Shown piece after piece: positions 21,491 through 30,320 of a stretch of DNA of 64,000 nucleotides. Origin of the DNA: Trachythela sp. YZ-2020 (lineage: Eukaryota > Cnidaria > Anthozoa > Malacalcyonacea > Clavulariidae); assembly GCA_016169945.1 (NCBI GenBank), contig JADLSH010000155.1:2735501-2799500 (forward strand), written 5' to 3'. The notes beneath the pieces were generated by a model, which saw only the letters and a list, made by a program, of their open reading frames with translations, did no database searches and had not been told where the DNA came from. The position numbers were made by a program, and so were the translations under genes. Position 1 is the first letter of the stretch; each line of letters begins with the position of its first letter.

Positions 21491-24400
21491 ATGCCTGGAA
21501 AGGGAGGAAAGTATTGCGTTGCTGGTTTTGCTAACGCAAGATCATGCAGAAATTCAAGCTATTCGAAAGGAAATATTTCGATGCATATGTTTCCTCGTGG
21601 TGATAAGCAACGTGCTGCATGGACGAAGTTTGTTAGAAGGCATAGACCGGGTTGGAATCCAACAACTTCTTCTGCGTTATGTTCTGCACACTTTCATGGC
21701 AATGATTTTACGCAAAGGATGGATATTGCCGTACCAACCGCGCCTGACCGCTCACCAAGCAGTATATCCTGCAAGAGATATCTCAAGCATGGGACAATTC
21801 CGACAGTCGACGACTACGATATTGCTTCGAAATCCTTTCCCGAAACGACTGCTGCACTTAACCCCACTACACCGCAAATTCCTGCCGCCAAAGTTCAACG
21901 TGCAAAAAGGCAGCTTCTCCGAGAGGTATCTCAGTCGAGAGTGAAGCGGTCAAAGATTGTTCACGAAAGCATGGCCACGACAGAAAACCAAGTTCTTGGA
22001 GTTGAAGATTCCTGTGGCGATCAAAGCGGGTTAACCCTTTCTGAAGACCAAACCTTTCTTCATGACGAGCAAGATAAACGTGCTGAGCCTGAAGAGTCAG
22101 AGGAAATGTTTACTTGTAAACGAAAGTTAAAAACTGCCCAGCAGAGGTGCTCAAATTATAGGAGGACTATAAGGCGCCTTCAACTGCAGGTAAAATCAAA
22201 GTTATCCTCTCCACACTCTGCCTCACCAACTGCAATGGTTGATCCTTTGAATGAGCAGAATGAGATGGAGTGTTTGCCTGATGAATATGATGGAAACCTT
22301 ACTGTTGATCCGAATGAGCTTGATGACTACCTGGCAGAAGCAGATGACATGAGCAGTCTGAAGAATGATCCTGACTGGGAAATTGAAGATGAGTTGGACC
22401 CAGATGATGGAGAAGATACCGCAGAGTTCAATGAAAAGAATCAAGTTAGGTACAGTACTTTAAAAACTGTAGATATTTTATTTTATTTGCCATATATATA
22501 TATATATACTAATGTCTGGTCTAATTGAATACCTTGTATTTTATAGGATTGATCCTACTGCTTTGCCTCAAGATTAACCAAAATTCCTGGTTTTTCTTTC
22601 TTGCTTGGTCTCTGCCTTCTCAATGTTCTGTTTCAATTGCAAGTCAGAGAAACCTGAGCTTCGAGTCTCAAAATCTGGCATGATGGTCACCATAGAGCAA
22701 TGTTGCAAAGAATGCGAGAAAGATGGAGTACAGCCTTTCAAATGGCACAGCCAGCCATTTGTATTTGGTCGATACGCTGCTGGTAATCTACTGTTGAGCT
22801 TTGCCATTCTATGTGCTGGTGCAAGTGTCAGCAAAACACTGCTGGTGTTCTCCCATTTGGGCCTTTGTGTGTACTCGGCCCGGTCATTCTTTGCCCATCA
22901 AAGGTGGTTGCTGTTCCCAACAATAATTAACTTTTGGGAATCAACACGCTTGGGACTGATTGAAAAAGCTCGTTTGGCAAAAGAAAGTGTTTGGGCTGGT
23001 GATGGTCGATTCCACTCAATGGGGCATTCGGCAAAGTATGGTGCATACACTATGATGAACGCCTCACTAGGAAAACTTATGCACTTTGAATTGTTACAGG
23101 TAATCAGCATTGTTCAGTTTCTGGCTTTCTGCATGTTTAAAACAATTTTCAAATTAACCCATTAAGCTGCAATACACCCCAATGTGCCTTGTTATAATAT
23201 ATTATACCTTATATTATAACCCCAGACAATTTTACTCAACAAGGGGAGAGTCTTGCACATCAATGGGTTAATTTTTAACAAAACTATCTGCTAATGTCTC
23301 ATTATGTTGCAGTTCACAATATTTTAGTCTCTTAATACTCTGTCTAACAGAGATTAGAAAATTGAATGATTAGCAGGGGACAGAAAAAGAACTAATCCTA
23401 ATCCATCTCAAAACCTATTATTACTTAATTTCAGGCTAATGAAACTGGTTCAAGCCAAGCCATGGAACTGGAAGGTGCAAAACGTTCCTTTAAGTTCCTA
23501 ACCGATTCAGGAGTGAAAGTACAAACCTTCATATCTGACAGACACAGAGGTATAGCAAAGTGGTTGAGGGCAGCATACTCATTGGCACATCATTTCTATG
23601 ATATCTGGCATGTTTCAAAAAGCATAACAAAAAAGTTGGCAAAGTTGGCAAAAGAGAAAGGTTGTGAAGCAGTTCTGCAGTGGATAAAGCCAATCAAAAA
23701 CCACTTATACTGGTGTGCTTGCTCCACAAAGTGTGGCTATGAGCAGCTCATCTTGGCAAAGTGGAAATCATATTCAAGGCACATTGCAAATCTCCACACA
23801 AACCATCCGGATCCATTGTTTCAGAAATGTGTTCATGAAGAACTTCCAAACAGAAAATGGATAAGAATGGATGAGAACATATATAAGACTGTCAAAGGGG
23901 GAGGGGTCAACTTCCCATTTCCTCTGTGGAGGAGGATGGGAGGTGTATGTTTCATGTTTTCTGGAATGATGCTTTGAGGCTGTTTATACTTTTGCATTAT
24001 AGGTACTGATGTTTATGATAAAGTTGTGGCCATATGTGGAAGAACCCAAATGCTAAATGATGTGAAAAAGTTATCTCCAGAGGTTCAAACCAGCCACTTG
24101 GAAGCATTCCACTCCACACCTAACCAGTTCCACCCCAAGATGACAGCCTACTCGTACACAGGGACATATTGCAGGTATAATATATTATAATACATGTCAC
24201 CTTCATGTAACTTATCTGCTATTTCATATCTGTTACCTGGTACTCAATTTCTATTTTCTCCATCTTTAGACATGCATTGGCCATTGCTCACTTTAATGAG
24301 AACCTCCAAAGGGAAGTGAAAAAGACCAAAGATGGGAAAACCTACCACAGCATTCACTATCCGAAATATAAAAATGGCGATGAATTGGTTCGGACTGTTC

Positions 24401-24909
24401 CAGTCCCCCCCACCTACAACTATGTGGACGATTTAAAGAATACCTTATTTAAAGATACTAAGGCATCTATGAAACTTAAAATGCTTGAGTTTTTGAAGGA
24501 TGTTCCTGCTCCACTCAGCTCACAATTTAGTGATAAAGTGGACCGCCTTACTGCCATTGTTAATTATAGAAAAAGACAAGAAATGACTGTCCAGTTATAC
24601 CCCAGTTGTAAGTACAGTTGCTACTATACTATTGTAAGCCATTGATTGCATAGTACAGGTATGTCAGGTATGCATACAGATTATTTCACTCACATAGGGG
24701 AGAGTCTTTGGCACTAATGGTTAAATAACGCCCAATACTTTCCCCTTGATAAGTAAAATCGTCTATAAGTGGCTTAATTTCATTATAGTGAGTGAACAAG
24801 ATCACTTCAGCTGACAGCCTCGGGACCAGAACCTACCAATGTACCAAAGACGCGTTGCTGTAGAAAGTGCAAAAAAAGCATGAAAGGTCACAAGCGTGGA
24901 CAATGCTAA
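21491..24909 (+). pseudogene. THAP-domain Kolobok transposase, spliced
   Basis: Exons by splice sites and frame: 21,491-22,449; 22,547-23,099; 23,435-23,870; 24,003-24,174; 24,270-24,607; and a last exon ending at TAA 24,907-24,909. Exon 1 encodes a C2CH THAP zinc finger (C9, C19, W, CSAHF, closing GTIPTV) and an acidic linker with a lysine-rich helical stretch. Later exons hold a CxxC pair (CFNCKSEK), then the catalytic acids of the transposase: GDGR, SDRHRG with YDIWH, and LEAFHS. A C-terminal CCRKCKK...HKRGQC knuckle follows. The start chosen is the ATG before KGGKYC; an earlier in-frame ATG lies in the TIR. Two defects are visible: an in-frame TAA at 22,575-22,577 where relatives are expected to have Gln, and an exon-3 donor reading ATGAG in place of GTGAG (23,871). 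The last exon is out of phase. The copy was probably functional until recently. Confidence 0.85.
23156..23272. repeat. Short MITE in a transposase intron
   Basis: TTAACCCATT... and ...AATGGGTTAA inverted ends flank about 95 bp containing ATAATATATTATA. Related TTAACCCATTAAG sequence occurs near 6536. It is non-coding and lies within intron 2 of the Kolobok gene. Confidence 0.6.
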
Positions 24910-25574
24910 TAATTTTAAAAAGTATCTAATGAACTATTGCATAGATGTGATTTTGTGTTATTGATATTTATATGGTCACTACTTTATGTTTATATGCATG
25001 AGTAAATGTAAACCCCCAACCCCTCCTACCCCTGACAGGGTGGGAATTTAACAGACACCTTGTTCAAGTATTTAAAAATGCCTCACATCCTGGAGATACT
25101 GACTGCCTCCAATTGTTCAGACCCTTTACCTTTCAAGCTAAGGCTCACTACCTTTTGAAGTACGAATAGCTAGACTGCTAACTGTTCTCAAGACGGATAG
25201 CTTGAGAAGTACTATAATCAAATAAAGGCCGAGTCTTCGCAGCTTACCTTACAACAATACAGACATTGGGTAGGGTTCGCAATTAATGTACTACAAGGAG
25301 AAATAAATACGAAAAGCTTCAAACCCCTTACCCACTTCGGGAATATTAATCCCCACCCTGTTTTGGGGTGTTGGGTTGGGGTTTACATTGACTCATGCAT
25401 GATATAAACAAGTATCTACCACTGTAAAATAACAAAATGTAATAAAACTAATCAATAAACCTATCAAAGACAAAGTTCAATCTAGTTGAGATATAAAAGA
25501 TGTAATTGTAGGTAAAAAGAGTACGGTATACGCCTTGAGCGGTCAAGGTCCTTTATTGTCCAATAGTTATAAGT
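24910..25574. repeat. Convergent 3' intergenic region with inverted repeat
   Basis: Between the two Kolobok genes, about 24,990-25,050 (ATGCATGAGTAAATGTAAAC CC...) is an inverted match to about 25,345-25,405. It may be a small MITE or a shared two-way polyadenylation region. No coding sequence seen. Confidence 0.5.
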
Positions 25575-26240
25575 CTACCTCTCTTCTGCTGACTTATATC
25601 CAGTATATTCTGCGTTTTTCTCCTTTGGAAACCTTGTTCGAATTGTTGTGTACACGCATGCAGGGAGCGGTCTTGAATTGTCAAATCCCATGAATCCAAA
25701 CACCATAGAAATGAAAAGTCTGTAAGCGATTGCTCTTAAGTAGCTATTTTCATCGCTGCCAAGTTGTGTATATCTTTTACCCTGCCTCGTTCTCAACCCA
25801 TTCGCTGCAACTCTCAGGACCCGAGGATGCAATACAACAGCCTCAAAATCAGGATGCTCAGTAACGCATTTAACAGGTTCTTTCAGTGTTGGCTCGGACT
25901 TAAAAACATTTGCAGCATTTATCTCGTGACAGCATCTATATTCTCTTGGACCACATAACAAACGCGCGTCGCAATTGCCACAACAACACCAATTCTCAAT
26001 CGTTTGTATTCCTTCGTATCGGTCTTCAATTTCCTGTAAAAGAATCCCATCAACATCGACCTCTTCTTGTTCATTCTCGTCAGAACTTTCTGCTAATGGT
26101 TCGTGAGCATAAGGCTGGTACGACCCGGCTAATACGTCTTCAATGATTTCACTGTTTTCTTGGTCTGAAGTATCCAACATGCTCGAAGATGAACATGACA
26201 TGCTTTCGTTTTCCGAATCGTCGGTGTATTCGCTTGCCAT
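25575..26240 (-). CDS. P2X7-type ballast-domain protein carried by Kolobok
   Basis: An intact single-exon ORF of 221 codons. Residues 1-75 are acidic and Ser-rich (probably disordered). From residue 84 it matches the P2RX7 C-terminal (cytosolic ballast) domain: W84-CCCGNC (85-90), C96, CCH (103-105), a C125-V-T-E-H-P segment, LRAIAYRLF (168-176), LPACVYTTIRTRFP (192-205) and YTGYK (212-216). The Cys/His pattern is that of the dinuclear zinc site of P2X7. There is no transmembrane segment or P2X channel domain, so this is not a receptor. It lies inside the Kolobok TIRs, 160 bp from the inner edge of the right TIR and convergent with the transposase. The family match is clear; the role is unknown. 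Possible roles are DNA or nucleotide binding, transposase regulation, or host interaction. It is a complete frame in an element whose transposase is broken. Confidence 0.85.
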   Translation of the reverse strand: MASEYTDDSENESMSCSSSSMLDTSDQENSEIIEDVLAGSYQPYAHEPLAESSDENEQEEVDVDGILLQEIEDRYEGIQTIENWCCCGNCDARLLCGPREYRCCHEINAANVFKSEPTLKEPVKCVTEHPDFEAVVLHPRVLRVAANGLRTRQGKRYTQLGSDENSYLRAIAYRLFISMVFGFMGFDNSRPLPACVYTTIRTRFPKEKNAEYTGYKSAEER

Positions 26241-26400
26241 TTCATCGCAAACTCAGAGAACCAATACTCCAAAAAAAGATTTAGTTCACTGACTTAAACA
26301 CTGAATACGGATTACGGATATAGGAAACGGGTAAATTAACTATATCGCACAACTTGTAAATTACAATAATTTCTCTTTCGAAGTCGAAGCTATGCTAATC

Positions 26401-26604
26401 GGGTACAACTTCCTACGTCATCGCTTGGACCCAGGCCCAAATTGCGAGTTGGGTTCGAAGCTGTTAAAAAGCGAAGTTTGAGGGCAAATTTCAACGCTTT
26501 AATGAAGTTGAAATGAAAAAATAAGTGATTCACTGAAAAGAGCGCGTTTTATAGTCCTAGAATAGTTGAAAACTGGATAACAAAATTTACGCTTCATATG
26601 CCCT
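26401..26604 (-). repeat. Right TIR of Kolobok
   Basis: 204 bp, inverted match to the left TIR. The ballast-domain ORF starts 160 bp inside it on the minus strand, so the TIR is the likely promoter region. Confidence 0.88.
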
Positions 26605-26795
26605 TTAAGAATAGATTCAAACCGATTATTGATTCCATTTAATAGTGCTTGCACCAATGGTTTCATGGCTGGAATATCCAACTTCTTTGAAAGCTTATCT
26701 TTCAGTATACTGATAGTTGGTGATAGATAGCCCACGAAGGCATTCGAGTGGTTTGTATATGATATATTTAAGGATTAAAGCATTCTGTGAGTGGA

Positions 26796-26935
26796 TTATC
26801 AGGATTTACAAGCACGAGTTCACGAACCAGGAACGAGAGTTTCATGCTGCACGAGGCGCAGTCGAATGTAGTATTAAACTTCGAGTTCCTTGTTCGTGAA
26901 CGAGTGCTTGTAAATCACGATAATGCACGAACAAA
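26796..26935. repeat. Foldback repeat
   Basis: GATTATCAGGATTTACAAGC... pairs with ...GCTTGTAAATCACGATAATG, with ACGAGTTCACGAACCAGGAA opposite a TTCCTTGTTCGTGAACGAGT-like arm. A hairpin-type MITE of about 135 bp. Confidence 0.65.
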
Positions 26936-27630
26936 GAGCGCTTTAAACGTTTTAATATTCAATTTGAGTAAACACTTTGGCGGTATTTTTCTACTTATGA
27001 ATTATGAGCGAAAACATTCTATAAACTTTGTTCAACTAATTGTTTACTAGTTCCTTGTTTAGTTTTGATAATATTCAAAAGTGTTTTTAGAATATTTTAA
27101 AACGACAAATAGCTTTTATGCAACGGAAACAACCTTCTTGTTGTTTTGAATCTGTCTGCCGAATTACGAATATATTTTCAACCGGCTTCGCTTCGCCACT
27201 CATTCACAACTTATATTCCGTAAATTCGTAAAATAAACTAAATAAACAACACATGTTTACGTTTAAATACGAAATTATTTTATAAATTTCCCCGCTTCGT
27301 GGTTTTGGGATTGTCTTCGGTTTAAAATAAAGGAAATCTTATAAACTTTTCCATTCGTGAATTAATATTCGGGCGCTATCTAGCGTGCTGATATAAACTA
27401 TAACGGCACGGCCTTGCGTTTTTGCTATATAAAATGCACACACGTGGTGCAAATTGACCAATAATAACGCGAGTTTACGAAAATTGAATATTAATGCAGT
27501 ATACAGTATGCTGCAGTATTTAGTGTATATTTTCCATATTTGTAAACATGTTATAGCTTTACTGTACATACAACCTTGAATCTTGTGTCATTGTATGACG
27601 GAACTGTCTGTGAGCCTCATAACATATCCA
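26936..27630. other. No gene recognised
   Basis: AT-rich sequence, probably intronic to the hAT relic. I see no exon with supported splice sites. Confidence 0.4.
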
Positions 27631-27746
27631 GTATAAATAGATTAATTTAGCCACAGGCTTATAGTTAACATTTTAAAATATATTTAAATTAAATTTAAAA
27701 CACTGTTAAACTATAAGCCTGTGTTCTAATTAATCTATTCATACAG
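27631..27746. repeat. Foldback MITE, about 116 bp
   Basis: GTATAAATAGATTAATT...CACAGGCTTATAGTTAACA is mirrored by TGTTAAACTATAAGCCTGTG...ATTAATCTATTCATAC around an AT-rich centre. It lies between hAT coding blocks. Confidence 0.7.
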
Positions 27747-28422
27747 TTATACTATACATACAATGATGCAAGCATATTTTATTATAAAAAAATGTAAAAG
27801 TATACATAGGAATATCTGCCAGGGAGCAAATACTATAAATGATATTTTCTTATTTTTCCTTGATGATTCTATTAAGGCGTTGGACAGCCATAAATATGGA
27901 ATTCCATCGAGTTGCATTTGTTTGAACAGATTTAAACCACACTTTTCTTGAACCATTTCTGCAACTTGAACGGAGCGGGATGTCTTATTCCAGAGAGACG
28001 AACACTTTGCAATGGTACTCCTGCTAAGTCGTTTGTAGTTAGGGCCAGCTTCAGCATTTTCTGCATCGATGGTTGAGATAAGATTTGGAGTATGTGCTGC
28101 ACGACGTTGATGTGGTGGAAGCTGGTACTCAAAACCTTCGCTTGCTCGCGTAAGATCATCAACAACATCTTCGAACTGACACTCTTCATCTTTATCTGGA
28201 TCATCATGATTTCTTGCTCTTTGGAATCGGAGGAAACAGCGAAAACAGAGAAGGCCTTTACAAAATTGAATCCATTGTCTGTTGTGGTTTTTGAAACCTT
28301 TGATCTTATTTCAAATGCTGTGTGAATGTCTCCCAGCTGGGCAGCAAGTACATCAAATGTGTGTCTACCTTTTAGAAGACTGCTGCAAAGCTTAATACTG
28401 ATCTTGCTTCTATAACTAGTTG

Positions 28423-29735
28423 GGCCGATAAATGGATGGTAACCATGAATCCCGGTAAAACACGATCTATGATTTTCTCTGTTAAGAAAAACAAGCCTGA
28501 TCATCCTAGTCTTTTGTTAAATCAAGTGATTATACCAGACGTTGACGTACATTGTCACTTAGGCATTAATCTTTCAAGTGATCTTTCTTGGCAACATCAC
28601 ATAAGTATTATCAGCGAAAGAGCAGCCAAAAGATTGAATATGCTCAAAGGTTTGAGATTTCGTCTGAACAGATCAACATTAAATAGCATGTATATCTCTT
28701 TAATTAGACCTTTAATGGAGTATGGTGATTTTATATGGGATGGTTGTGGATCTGAGTGCAGTAATGCTCTTGATAGAATTAAATTTGATGCAGCTCGCCT
28801 TGTTACTGGCGCTATAAAAGGCACTAATCGGGTATCTTTGTTAGAAGAACTTTCTTGGGATAAATTAGAAACCAGACGATATATTCATAAATTGTCAGTT
28901 CTATATAAAATTAAAAATAGATTGGTTCCCGACTATCTTTATTCTGTCTTACCAATGTCTGTGTCTCAAATTTCTAATTATCCACTCCGTAACAGTGATG
29001 ATATGCAATTTTTCATGTTCTACATCTAGATTTCAGCAGTCGTTTTTTCCATCGGCCATTTTTGCTTGGAATTCCCTATCTGATTCAATTAGAAATTCGT
29101 CCTCTTTTATAAATTTTAAAAATTCAATTAATGGGCTATTTTGTAAAAAAAAATGTCCGAAGATTTTCGAAGTCGGCGCTAGGTATCCTTCTGTTTTACA
29201 CACAAGACTTCGGTTAGGTAATAGTACTTTAAATGATGATCTTTTTCGTCATAACTGTATACCGTCTCCTGCTTGTGCGTGCGGATACCATCGTGAAACC
29301 ACTGAACATTATTTGTTGTACTGTCCTCTTTGGGATACTTACCGTTTGAGTTTACTTACTACGGTTGCAGAATGTCTTGGGAATTGTTGGTATTACTCTA
29401 ACAGAACTGGGAAACTTTCTTTTTTGCTTTTTGGATGTTACAGCGTTGCCTTTGATGTAAATTATAGATTGTTTTTTGCTGTACAAAGATTCATAATTGA
29501 CACATCTCGTTTCTCAGTTCGTAAGTAGGGAAATAAAAAAGACTGTAACTAGTTGGTAATGAACTTGATTTAAGACGTTGGGCTGATAGCGATATTTTTA
29601 AAAAAGTTTGTTACTAATGATGTTGTGTGGTTCTCGCATGTTGCCTAAATATATGTAAATCTTTATTTTCGTGCAAGAGCCCCCTAGATGAGCCAATGTG
29701 TGCTCTTGGGGCAATTGTGGCAATTAAATATGTTT
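28423..29735 (+). pseudogene. LINE 3' end: RT thumb and C-terminal domain
   Basis: A 5'-truncated plus-strand LINE. The frame from 28,421 (ADKWMVTMNPGKTRSMIFS, LGINLSSDLSWQHHI, RRYIHKLSVLYK) stops near 29,029 and continues after a frameshift at about 28,995-29,528. That part holds FAWNSLSDSIRNSSS and a CxCGYHRETTEHYLLYC zinc-finger-like motif near the C-terminus. The catalytic palm is absent. It is inserted in the hAT relic between the WID and HTFDVL blocks. Confidence 0.75.
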
Positions 29736-29997
29736 AAACTAAGAACACAGCTCTTTCTCTGCAGAGTTTCGGTGTCAATCCAATGTCCAGTTACACCAAT
29801 GAAATAGCTCTGCACATAACTGATCGATTTGGCTGAAGACCTGAAATGAATTCTTTAAACGCAGGTTGTTCCCCCAATGAGAACGGCATAAATATAACCC
29901 ACAACAAGGTCCCGTAAAGTTACTTTTTTCCTTTAACTGGGCGAGCCAGAAGTACACTTGAAAAATTTCCCTGCGCGTACTTCGTTAAGTAAGTCTT

Positions 29998-30320
29998 TGA
30001 AATGCGAATAAATGCGACGGAAATGCGAAGAAACGCTCAGGAAATGCGAAGAAATGCACAGGAAATACGAAGTAAATGCGAAGATATGCGCAGGAAATGC
30101 GCAGAAATGAGCAGTAAATGCGAAGAAATGCGAAGTAAATAAGAAGAAATGTGCAGGAAATGCGACGAAATGAGCAGGAAATGCGAAGTAAATGGGAAAA
30201 AATGCGCAGGAAATGCGAAGTATATGCGAAGTAAATGCGATGAAATGCGCAGTAAATGCGAAGTATATGCGAAGTAAATGCGATGAAATGGGCAGGAAAT
30301 GCAAAGGAATGCGCAGGAAA
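29998..30320. repeat. Minisatellite, GAAATGCGMAG-type units, part 1
   Basis: Imperfect 10-11-bp units (AAATGCGAAG, AAATGCGCAGG, AAATGCGAAGT) repeat over about 320 bp. The same array continues at 33,150-33,370 beyond a LINE, so the LINE inserted into the array. Confidence 0.9.

Larger units (their letters stand above)
21176..26604. mobile_element. Kolobok DNA transposon, 5.4 kb, two genes
   Basis: TTAA target duplications (21,172-21,175; 26,605-26,608) bound long TIRs (21,176-21,380; 26,401-26,604) that start AGGGCATATGAAGCGTAAA and are roughly 85-90 percent similar by eye. TTAA target, long TIRs and a THAP plus DDE transposase identify the Kolobok superfamily. The transposase gene reads rightward from the left end. 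A second gene reads leftward from the right end, and the two are convergent. The insertion site is the coding sequence of a hAT transposase. Confidence 0.9.
20883..29930 (-). pseudogene. hAT transposase relic split by Kolobok and a LINE
   Basis: Minus-strand blocks in order. At about 29,930-29,745: QPAFKEFISGLQPN and TGHWIDTETLQRKSCVL. At 28,422-27,932: GRHTFDVLAAQLGDIH and SKTTTDNGFNFVKAF. At about 27,950-27,830, in another frame: TRWNSIFMAVQRLNRI. At about 26,780-26,605: MKPLVQALLNGINNRFESIL. At 21,171-20,883: NDEKIISAYILQPAFKESWK, an intron-like gap and an acidic C-terminus. GHWID, TTDNG(S)NFVKAF and TRWNS are hallmarks of BED/hAT transposases. A LINE (28,423-29,735) and a Kolobok element (21,176-26,604) interrupt it; removing the Kolobok and one TTAA restores the frame (ESIL-NDEK). 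Other frameshifts and a phase mismatch at the last intron suggest decay. Confidence 0.7.

Noticed and set aside
21491..22449. A host THAP-domain gene
   Set aside because: It splices in frame into Kolobok transposase exons and lies within TTAA-flanked TIRs.
25575..26240. A host P2X7-like receptor gene
   Set aside because: There is no P2X extracellular or transmembrane region nearby, and the ORF lies inside the Kolobok TIRs with its start close to one TIR.
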